Part shown: one piece after another, positions 1-5,796 of the stretch
How positions within the stretch are numbered: position 1 is the stretch's first letter
Layout: each line of letters starts with the position of its first letter
Source of the DNA: CAYVQE01 sp964633205
GTDB taxonomy: Bacteria > Myxococcota > B64-G9
Length of the DNA stretch: 6,132 nucleotides
Direction of reading: 5' to 3'
NCBI GenBank assembly: GCA_964633205.1
Contig: CAZWFN010000240.1
Span: forward strand, 1 to 6,132
The notes under the pieces: model-generated
The model's input: the letters and a program-made list of their open reading frames with translations, nothing else
Told to the model about the DNA's origin: nothing
Databases searched by the model: none
Made by a program: the position numbers and the translations under genes

Positions 1-74
1 TGTTGGCCGGCCGTTCAGCTCAATCAGAAACCTCTACAGCGCGGATCGCTCGGAAACAACCCGCCGCAGCCCTT

Positions 75-91
75 GTCGATTCCGTCGATTC
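75..91. repeat. Tandem 9-bp repeats upstream of the gdhA promoter
   Basis: GTCGATTC occurs at 75-82 and again at 84-91, a period of 9 bp, ending five bases before the -35 box of the gdhA promoter. The position would suit an activator or other transcription-factor half-sites, but two copies of an 8-mer in GC-rich DNA may also be chance. No factor is recognised. Confidence 0.35.
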
Positions 92-95
92 GATC

Positions 96-124
96 TTGAC
101 TTCCCGATCGGGAGCGAATACTTT
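96..124 (+). promoter_or_regulatory. Probable sigma70-type promoter of gdhA
   Basis: The -35 box TTGACT (96-101) matches five of six consensus bases. With a 17-bp spacer the -10 box is TACTTT (119-124), which keeps only the first two and last consensus bases, so the -10 is weak. The predicted transcript would begin near 131 and carry a leader of about 57 nt before the ATG at 188. A strong -35 with a poor -10 often goes with activator dependence, which is inference here. Confidence 0.5.
102..113. promoter_or_regulatory. 12-bp perfect palindrome in the gdhA promoter spacer, candidate operator
   Basis: TCCCGATCGGGA is a perfect dyad that lies wholly between the proposed -35 and -10 boxes. A dimeric repressor bound here would block RNA polymerase, or a spacer-distorting regulator could act here. 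The palindrome is visible in the sequence; the operator role is inferred from position alone. Confidence 0.35.
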
Positions 125-174
125 CCAGCCGAGGTGGGAAGCAAGGATGGTTTCCCTTTTAGTGTCGACCCGTT

Positions 175-180
175 AGGAGG
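175..180 (+). promoter_or_regulatory. Shine-Dalgarno that fixes the gdhA start
   Basis: AGGAGG lies 7 nt before the ATG at 188. It decides the start against the in-frame GTG at 134, which has no ribosome-binding site and would add 18 residues unlike the family. Confidence 0.9.
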
Positions 181-187
181 CAGGCCC

Positions 188-1528
188 ATGTTCGGCTCCG
201 TCCAGGAATTCATGGATCACGTCAAGTCCAAGAACCCGAACGAGAACGAGTTCCACCAGGCCGTCGAGGAGGTGGCCGAATCGCTGTGGCCGGTGATCGA
301 GCAGAACCCGCGCTACAAGGCCGCCAACATCATGGGCCGCATCGTCGAGCCGGAACGGATCATCATGTTCCGCGTGCCCTGGGTCGACGATCAGGGCCAC
401 ATCCAGGTCAACAAGGGCTTCCGCATCGAGATGAACTCGGCCATCGGCCCTTACAAGGGCGGGCTGCGTTTCCACCCCAGCGTCAACCTGGGCATCCTGA
501 AGTTCTTGGCCTTCGAGCAGGTGTTCAAGAACTCGCTGACCACCCTGCCCATGGGCGGCGGCAAGGGCGGTGCCGACTTCGATCCCAAGGGCAAGAGCGA
601 CGGCGAGGTGATGCGCTTCTGCCAGAGCTTCATGATGGAGCTGTACCGCCACATCGGGCCCAACACCGATGTGCCGGCCGGCGACATCGGCGTCGGCGGC
701 CGCGAGATCGGCTTCCTGTTCGGCACCTACAAGAAGCTGCGCAACGAGTTCACCGGGGTGCTGACCGGCAAGGGCCTGAACTGGGGCGGCAGCCTGATCC
801 GACCCGAGGCCACCGGTTACGGCGCGGTCTACTTCGCCCACGAGATGCTCAAGACCCGCGAGGAGAGCTTCAAGGGCAAGACCGTGGCCGTCTCGGGCTC
901 GGGCAACGTGGCCCAGTTCGCCACCCAGAAGGCGACCGAGCTGGGAGCCAAGGTGGTCACCCTGTCGGACTCCTCGGGCTCGATCTACGACCCCAAGGGC
1001 ATCGACGCCGCGAAGCTGGCCTGGGTGATGGAGCTGAAGAACGTGCGCCGCGGCCGCATCCGCGAGTATGCCGACCAGTTCAAGGGCGTCGAGTACATGG
1101 AGGGCGCCCGGCCGTGGAGCGTCAAGTGCGACATCGCCGTGCCCTCGGCCACCCAGAACGAGATCAGCCGCGAGGACGCCGAGACGCTGGTCAAGAACGG
1201 CTGCTTCTGCGTCAGTGAGGGCGCCAACATGCCGTCGGAGCCGGGCGCCATCGACGTCTGGATCGACAAGAAGGTGCTGTACGGGCCGGGCAAGGCAGCC
1301 AACGCCGGCGGCGTGGCCACCTCCGGGCTGGAGATGACCCAGAACAGCATGCGCCTGCACTGGGACCGCGAAGGGGTCGACAGCCGGCTCAAGGACATCA
1401 TGACCGCGATCCACGATGTCTGCGTGCGCTACGGCCAGCGGGGCGACTTCATCAACTACGTCGACGGCGCCAACATCGGCGGCTTCATCAAGGTCGCCGA
1501 CTCCATGATCGACCAGGGCGCCTACTGA
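188..1528 (+). CDS. gdhA: NADP-type glutamate dehydrogenase
   Basis: Catalyses the reversible reductive amination of 2-oxoglutarate with ammonium and NADPH to glutamate in the cytoplasm, a main entry of ammonia into amino acids. The 446-residue product matches the usual length of the hexameric small GDH family (E. coli GdhA is 447). The N-terminal substrate domain has GPYKGGLRFHP (residues 87-97, K90) and the family active-site signature LPMGGGKGGADFDP (120-133) with catalytic K126; PAGDIGVGGRE (163-173) holds catalytic D166. RPEATGYG (205-212) leads into the Rossmann domain, whose nucleotide loop is SGSGNVA (236-242). The following SDSSGS (260-265), with small polar residues rather than an acid-only end to beta-2, fits NADP preference. 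The start at 188 is chosen for its Shine-Dalgarno and family length. It is followed by its own terminator, so it is probably transcribed alone. No damage is visible. Function is very secure; cofactor choice is inferred by family. Confidence 0.97.
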   Translation: MFGSVQEFMDHVKSKNPNENEFHQAVEEVAESLWPVIEQNPRYKAANIMGRIVEPERIIMFRVPWVDDQGHIQVNKGFRIEMNSAIGPYKGGLRFHPSVNLGILKFLAFEQVFKNSLTTLPMGGGKGGADFDPKGKSDGEVMRFCQSFMMELYRHIGPNTDVPAGDIGVGGREIGFLFGTYKKLRNEFTGVLTGKGLNWGGSLIRPEATGYGAVYFAHEMLKTREESFKGKTVAVSGSGNVAQFATQKATELGAKVVTLSDSSGSIYDPKGIDAAKLAWVMELKNVRRGRIREYADQFKGVEYMEGARPWSVKCDIAVPSATQNEISREDAETLVKNGCFCVSEGANMPSEPGAIDVWIDKKVLYGPGKAANAGGVATSGLEMTQNSMRLHWDREGVDSRLKDIMTAIHDVCVRYGQRGDFINYVDGANIGGFIKVADSMIDQGAY

Positions 1529-1556
1529 GCATCCAGTCGCGGCCCGAGAGACGAGC

Positions 1557-1586
1557 GGGGCGCCCACAAGGGCGCCCCTTTTCTTT
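1557..1586 (+). terminator. Rho-independent terminator of gdhA
   Basis: A perfect 9-bp stem, GGGGCGCCC (1557-1565) with GGGCGCCCC (1570-1578), closes on an ACAA tetraloop and is followed at once by TTTTCTTT (1579-1586). It begins 28 nt after the gdhA stop and separates gdhA from the next gene. Confidence 0.93.
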
Positions 1587-1604
1587 GCTCCGAATCGGTT
1601 TTTC

Positions 1605-1633
1605 TTGGCCCGCGACCGCGTTGCCCGTATAAC
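1605..1633 (+). promoter_or_regulatory. Sigma70-like promoter for the receiver/ATP-grasp gene
   Basis: TTGGCC (1605-1610, four of six consensus bases) and TATAAC (1628-1633, five of six) are 17 bp apart, in the short gap after the gdhA terminator. Transcription would start near 1640. This supports the ATG at 1686 as start, since the TTG at 1605 would lie inside the promoter and the ATG at 1641 would be leaderless. Confidence 0.6.
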
Positions 1634-1685
1634 TGCGCCCATGAGACTGCAGCGCCAACCGGCCTTCCGCAAAGAGCACCTGCTG

Positions 1686-4661
1686 ATGCCGATCCGCATC
1701 CGCGACGTCCTGCTGGTCTCGTCGCGCTACGACGCCTTCGTGCTCGAGGAGGACGGCCACCTGACCGAGCAGGTCTTCCTCGAGTACCGCTCGCTGAGCC
1801 TGTCCTCGGCCCCGCGCTTCACCCACGTGACCACCGAGCAAGCGGCCATCGAGCTGCTGCAGAGCCGCCGCTTCGACATGGTGCTGACGGTGGCGCGCGA
1901 GGCCTCCTGGGACCTGATCGAGTTCGGGCGCCGGGTCAAGCAGATCCAACCGGACCAGCAGGTGGTGGTGCTCGGCTTCGAGAACGCCGACATGTCGCGG
2001 CTCAAGCCGCGGGTGGGACCCGACACTGTCGACGCCCTGTTCGTCTGGAACGGTGACGCCAAGATCCTGCTGGCCATCATCAAGTCGATCGAGGATCAGG
2101 CCAACGTCGACAACGACATCCAGGTGGCCGGGGTGCGGGTGATCCTGGTCGTCGAGGACTCGATCAGCTACGCCTCATCGTTTCTGGCCACCCTCTACCC
2201 GGAGCTGATGAAGCAATCCCACTCGCTGTTCTTCGAGGGTCTCAACCGGCTGCAGCGGCTGCTGCGCATGCGCACCCGGCCCAAGGTGCTGCTGGCCAAG
2301 ACCCACGAGGAGGCGCTCGAGCTCTACGAGGCCTACCGCGACAACCTGCTGGCGCTGGTGTCAGACGTCGGCTTCCCGCGCGGCGGCGAGCTCGACCGCG
2401 AGGCCGGCCTGCGCCTGGTGCGCCTGGTGCGCGGCGAGCTGCCCGACCTGCCGGTGCTGCTGCAGTCGGCCAACCGCGATCACGCCCTGCCGGCCGCCGA
2501 ACAAGGGGTGCAGTTCGTCACCAAAGACTCGCCGGCGCTGATGCACACCGTGCGCCAGTTCCTGGTCGACTACCTGGGCTTCGGCCCCTTCGTCTTCCGC
2601 CTGGCCGACGGCACCGAGGTGGCCCGCGCCAGCGACGTGCGCGAGCTGTCGGAGTGCATCCGCCGGGTGCCCATCGAGTCGCTCGAGTACCACGCCCGGC
2701 GCAACCACATCTCCAACTGGCTGATGGCCCGCAGCGAGTTCGAGCTGGCCGAGATCCTCAAGCCCCAGGACGTCGGCGACTTCGACAGCCTGGAGGAGAT
2801 GCGCGAGTTCACCCTGGCCGCGCTGGAGGCGCGCTTCCGCCAGGTGCGCCGCGGGGTGATCGCCGACTTCTCGACCACCGAGTTCGATCCCGAGAGCCTG
2901 TTCCTGCGCATCGGCGACGGCAGCCTGGGCGGCAAGGCCCGCGGCATCGCCTTTCTCAACCACCTGATCACCGACGAGTACGACGACGGCCGGGTGGCCG
3001 GGCTGCCGGTGCAGATCCCGCAGACCTTCGCCGTCGCCACCCAGGCCTACGAGCAGTTCATGGACGCGGCCGAGCTGTGGCAGCTGGCCTCGGCCGAGCT
3101 GACCGACGCCCAGATCTTGAAGCGCTTCCTGGCCGCTGACCTGCCCGAGGAGATCACCCGCGACCTGCGCTCGATCCTGGAGCAGGTCAGCGGACCGCTG
3201 GCGGTGCGTTCGTCCTCGCTGCTCGAGGACGACATGCTGCATCCGTTCGCCGGCATCTACGGCACGGTGATGATCCCCAACCTGAGCGCCGACACCCCCA
3301 CCCGGCTGGCCGATCTGAGCCGGGCCGTCAAGACGGTCTACGCCAGCATCTGGTTCGCCAATGCCCGCGCCTATCTGGACAACACCGGCCACCGGGTGGA
3401 AGAAGAGCGCATGGCGGTGATCCTGCAGCGGGTGGTGGGCCGGCGCCACGGGCCGCGCTTCTACCCGGACTTCGCCGGGGTGGCCCACTCCTACAACTAC
3501 TATCCGCTGGGGCCGCTGCGGGCCGAGGATGGGGTGGTCCAGGCGGTGCTCGGGCTCGGCCGGCTGGTGGTCGACGGCGGCCAGGCCATGCGCTTCTGCC
3601 CGCGCCATCCCGAGGTCCAGCCCCAGTTCGCCAACCCCAATCTGGTGCTCAAGAACTCGCAACGCGCCTTCTACGCGCTCGACCTGGAGCGCTCCTGGGA
3701 CGAGCCGGACGCCGGCTTCGCCGGCAACCAGGTGCTCTACGACCTGCCCCAGGCCGTCGAGGACGGAACCTTCCAGGCCGTCGGCAGCGTCTACGATGCG
3801 CCCAACGACCGCATCACCGAGAACTTCCTGCAGCCGGGTCCGCTGGTGGTCACCTTCGCCAACGTGCTCAAGCACGGCGCCATTCCGCTGGCGCCGGCGC
3901 TGGCCGAGCTGCTGGAGACGGTCACCGAGGCGATGGCCACGCCGGTGGAGATGGAGTTCGCCTGCGACATGGGCGACTGGGGCCGGCGGCTGCGCCGCGG
4001 CCAGCGCCGCCGCGAGCCGGTGTTCTACCCGCTGCAGGTGCGCCCGATCCTGGCGCGGCACTCGCTGCACGAGGTGTACCCCGATCAGTTCGCCGCCGAG
4101 CAGGTCGTCTGCCGCTCCAGCCAGGCGCTGGGCCACGGCCACTATACCGACATCCGCGATCTGGTCTACGTCAAGCGCAACCGCTTCTCGCCCGCGGCCA
4201 CCCCGGCCATCGCCGGCGAGGTGGCCCGGCTCAACACCGCGCTGGCCGGGCAGCAACGCCCCTACGTGCTGCTGGGTCCGGGCCGCTGGGGCTCGTCCGA
4301 CCACTGGCTGGGCATCCCGGTGCAGTGGTCGCAGATCTCCAGCGCCCGCATCATCGTCGAGGCCTCGCCCGAGGGCTACAACGTCGATCCCTCGCAGGGC
4401 ACCCACTTCTTCCACAACTTGACCGCCCTGCGGCTGGGCTACTTCACCATCCCGCCCGGCGCCGAGCGCGAACGCCCGCGCAAGGACAGCTTCGTCGACT
4501 GGGACTGGCTCGACCGCCAGCCGGCGGTGGCCGAGACCGAGCACCTGCGTCACGTCCGGCCCGAACGGCCGTTGGTGGCCTACATCGACGGCCGCAGCGG
4601 CCTGGGCATCATCGCCTGGTGCACCGAGCTGGACACCATCTGCGCCGAGGCCGGCAGCTGA
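1686..4661 (+). CDS. Receiver-linked PEP/pyruvate-binding ATP-grasp protein (PPDK/PEP-synthase N-terminal type)
   Basis: A 991-residue soluble protein; I see no signal peptide or membrane segments. Residues 1-135 look like a receiver fold (DVLLVSS, FDMVLTV) with no phosphoacceptor Asp. Residues 150-295 form a second receiver with the expected acidic pair E157/D158, acceptor D227 (in SDVGFPR), S261 and K280. A linker domain follows with HARRNHISNWLMAR (336-349). The PPDK_N ATP-grasp domain (about 405-790) has GDGSLGGKARG (K417), LAVRSSSLLED (R508), FAGIYGT (521-527), EMEF (E755, E757) and LQVRPI (Q784, R786), which match the known ATP-binding residues of PPDK and PEP synthase. Residues 790-991 carry GPGRWGSSD (864-872) and DPSQGTHFFHNLT (901-913). 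The phosphohistidine domain and the PEP/pyruvate barrel are absent, so it should not be named PEP synthase. The start at 1686 has a weak AAAGAG site 9 nt upstream; ATG 1641 and TTG 1605 are less likely. The acceptor substrate is unknown; a regulated phosphotransfer or ligase role is inference. Confidence 0.85.
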   Translation: MPIRIRDVLLVSSRYDAFVLEEDGHLTEQVFLEYRSLSLSSAPRFTHVTTEQAAIELLQSRRFDMVLTVAREASWDLIEFGRRVKQIQPDQQVVVLGFENADMSRLKPRVGPDTVDALFVWNGDAKILLAIIKSIEDQANVDNDIQVAGVRVILVVEDSISYASSFLATLYPELMKQSHSLFFEGLNRLQRLLRMRTRPKVLLAKTHEEALELYEAYRDNLLALVSDVGFPRGGELDREAGLRLVRLVRGELPDLPVLLQSANRDHALPAAEQGVQFVTKDSPALMHTVRQFLVDYLGFGPFVFRLADGTEVARASDVRELSECIRRVPIESLEYHARRNHISNWLMARSEFELAEILKPQDVGDFDSLEEMREFTLAALEARFRQVRRGVIADFSTTEFDPESLFLRIGDGSLGGKARGIAFLNHLITDEYDDGRVAGLPVQIPQTFAVATQAYEQFMDAAELWQLASAELTDAQILKRFLAADLPEEITRDLRSILEQVSGPLAVRSSSLLEDDMLHPFAGIYGTVMIPNLSADTPTRLADLSRAVKTVYASIWFANARAYLDNTGHRVEEERMAVILQRVVGRRHGPRFYPDFAGVAHSYNYYPLGPLRAEDGVVQAVLGLGRLVVDGGQAMRFCPRHPEVQPQFANPNLVLKNSQRAFYALDLERSWDEPDAGFAGNQVLYDLPQAVEDGTFQAVGSVYDAPNDRITENFLQPGPLVVTFANVLKHGAIPLAPALAELLETVTEAMATPVEMEFACDMGDWGRRLRRGQRRREPVFYPLQVRPILARHSLHEVYPDQFAAEQVVCRSSQALGHGHYTDIRDLVYVKRNRFSPAATPAIAGEVARLNTALAGQQRPYVLLGPGRWGSSDHWLGIPVQWSQISSARIIVEASPEGYNVDPSQGTHFFHNLTALRLGYFTIPPGAERERPRKDSFVDWDWLDRQPAVAETEHLRHVRPERPLVAYIDGRSGLGIIAWCTELDTICAEAGS

Positions 4662-4673
4662 GCCGGGGCGCCC

Positions 4674-4679
4674 GGGGAG
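4674..4679 (+). promoter_or_regulatory. Shine-Dalgarno of the tesB remnant
   Basis: GGGGAG lies 8 nt before the GTG at 4688 and supports that codon as the original tesB start. The gap to the upstream stop is only 26 nt, so tesB was probably cotranscribed with the ATP-grasp gene. A 5-bp stem CCGGG/CCCGG (4663-4667 with 4671-4675) overlaps the first two bases of the site. Confidence 0.6.
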
Positions 4680-4687
4680 CACCGAAC

Positions 4688-5333
4688 GTGGACCGCGCCG
4701 AACCGACCGCGCCTGCGGGCGTGCTGGCCGACCTGTTGGGCCTGCTGGAGCTCGAGCCGGCCGATCTGCACCCTGTCCTGCTCGTTCCAGATCGCCGAGT
4801 CCGGCTTCGAGCACCAGGCTCCGGCCCCGGCCGGTATACCCGGCCCCGAGGGCCTGCTCTCGGACATCGAACGCATCCGCGCGCTGGGCGATCGCATCCC
4901 GGCCGCGCTGCGGGCCAAGCTGCTGTGCGACAAGCCGATCGAAATCCGCCAGGTCGACCCGGTCGATCCGCTGGCCCCGGCGCCGTGGCCGCCGGTCAAG
5001 CACAGCTGGCTGCGGGCCCGCGGCGCCCTGCCCGACGATCCCACCGTCCACCGCTACCTGCTGGCCTATGCCTCCGACTTCGGCCTGGTGGGCACCGCGC
5101 TGTACCCGCACGGCACCACCTTTTTCGATCCGCGGATGCAGGTGGCCAGCCTGGACCACGCCCTGTGGTTCCACCGCGAGCTGCGCATGGACCGCTGGCT
5201 GCTGCACGCCATGGACAGCCCCTCGGCCAGCTCGGCCCGCGGGCTGAACCGCGGCGCGTTCTACCAGGACGGCCGCCTGGTGGCCTCGGTGGCCCAGGAA
5301 GGTCTCATCCGCCGCCGGCCCGACCGCGGCTGA
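4688..5333 (+). pseudogene. tesB: Acyl-CoA thioesterase II, internally deleted and frameshifted
   Basis: TesB hydrolyses acyl-CoA to free fatty acid and CoA, and is normally a double-hotdog protein of about 286 residues. From GTG 4688 the frame reads the typical N-terminus VLADLLGLLELEPADL, then loses similarity. The rest of the protein is in the +1 frame, starting with RPICTLSCSFQ (from 4758), which aligns to KPIFYMTASFQ at about residues 99-109 of E. coli TesB. It runs through GFEHQ, YASD, LDHALWFHR, SASSARG and AQEG to the stop at 5331-5333. About 80 residues, most of the N-terminal hotdog half, are missing, and the deletion length must be 3n+2. The catalytic triad equivalents of E. coli D204, T228 and Q278 remain as Asp (5076-5078), Ser (5148-5150) and Gln (5295-5297). 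The second frame has no ATG, GTG or TTG before an internal Val GTG at 5088, so the fragment has no credible start of its own. Either a true pseudogene or an assembly deletion. Confidence 0.85.
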
Positions 5334-5348
5334 GCCACAAGCCGCAGC

Positions 5349-5744
5349 TCAATCCAGCTCGATGATGATGCGGCCCTCGGACAGGCTGGCCGGGTAGGTG
5401 GCCAGCGGCTCGGGGGCCGGGCCGTCGAGGTTCTTGCCGTCGAGGTCGAAGTGCGACTGGTGACAGTCGCATTCGATCTTGCCGGTTTTCGGCTCGTAGC
5501 CCACCAGGCATTGCTGGTGGGTGCAGGTGGGGTTCAAGGCCCGGACGGAGTCCTGGCCGTCGCGCACCAACAGCACCTGGCGCCCCTTGATCTTGACGAT
5601 CAACCAGCCGCCGACCTTCTCGAGCTTGGGCACCTTGCCCAGCGGCAAGGCCAGCTTCTTGCCCCAGGCCCGTCCGGCCGGCAAGAGCAACAATCCGGTC
5701 GCGATGCCCGCCGCGTGCCGAAAAAAACCGCGCCTGCTCTCCAT
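5349..5744 (-). CDS. Tat-exported Rieske [2Fe-2S] protein
   Basis: A 131-residue electron-transfer protein. The N-terminus has a twin-arginine motif, SRRGFF (residues 3-8), a hydrophobic stretch AAGIATGLLLLPAG (11-24) and a possible cleavage site after AWG (26-28), so it is exported folded with its cluster and is periplasmic or anchored there. Box I is CTHQQC (74-79) and box II is CDCH (92-95). By analogy with bc1 Rieske proteins the ligands are C74, H76, C92 and H95, with a C79-C94 disulfide, which implies a high-potential type. HFDLDG (98-103) and YPASLSEGRIIIEL (117-130) complete the small Rieske fold. The ATG at 5744 is preferred over the one at 5762 because GGGGAGGA sits just upstream. 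It follows the HEAT gene by 52 nt on the same strand and probably shares its transcript. It is shorter than most QcrA/PetA proteins; a small subunit of an oxidoreductase (AioB-like) is an alternative. The partner is not in the window. Confidence 0.92.
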   Translation of the reverse strand: MESRRGFFRHAAGIATGLLLLPAGRAWGKKLALPLGKVPKLEKVGGWLIVKIKGRQVLLVRDGQDSVRALNPTCTHQQCLVGYEPKTGKIECDCHQSHFDLDGKNLDGPAPEPLATYPASLSEGRIIIELD

Positions 5745-5750
5745 GGTCTC

Positions 5751-5758
5751 TCCTCCCC
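5751..5758 (-). promoter_or_regulatory. Shine-Dalgarno of the Rieske gene
   Basis: On the - strand GGGGAGGA (5758 down to 5751) lies 6 nt before the ATG at 5744. It overlaps the region just after the alternative ATG at 5762, which argues that 5744 is the true start. Confidence 0.85.
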
Positions 5759-5796
5759 GCATTTTTCGGCTCCCCCATCTTGTGCGCCGCGACGGC

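Noticed and set aside
1..95. Possible end of an upstream gene or a regulatory RNA
   Set aside because: No stop codon, protein motif or terminator supports a gene end, and no recognisable riboswitch fold was seen. GGCCGGCC at 5-12 is a simple GC palindrome.
134..187. In-frame GTG extension of gdhA
   Set aside because: No ribosome-binding site before 134, a strong one before 188, and the extra 18 residues are outside the family length. The frame is open further upstream only because stops are rare in GC-rich DNA.
173..1699. 508-codon open frame on the - strand over gdhA
   Set aside because: Antisense shadow of a certain gene; it also crosses the gdhA terminator and has no family motifs.
2361..5207. 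948-codon open frame on the - strand
   Set aside because: It lies antisense to the ATP-grasp gene and tesB, whose protein motifs are clear. Its translation is rich in Gly, Ala, Val, His, Gln and Asp with no recognisable domain, as expected from the complement of G/C-biased third positions.
5331..5351. TGAGC/GCTCA inverted repeat between the convergent stops of tesB and the Rieske gene
   Set aside because: Only 5 bp and without T-runs on either strand. It largely reflects the two TGA stop codons and is too weak to call a bidirectional terminator.
4681..5365. Continuation of the first tesB frame to 5365 as an intact gene
   Set aside because: After about 4770 this frame is Arg/Pro/Gly-rich out-of-frame translation with no thioesterase similarity, while the +1 frame matches TesB to its natural end.
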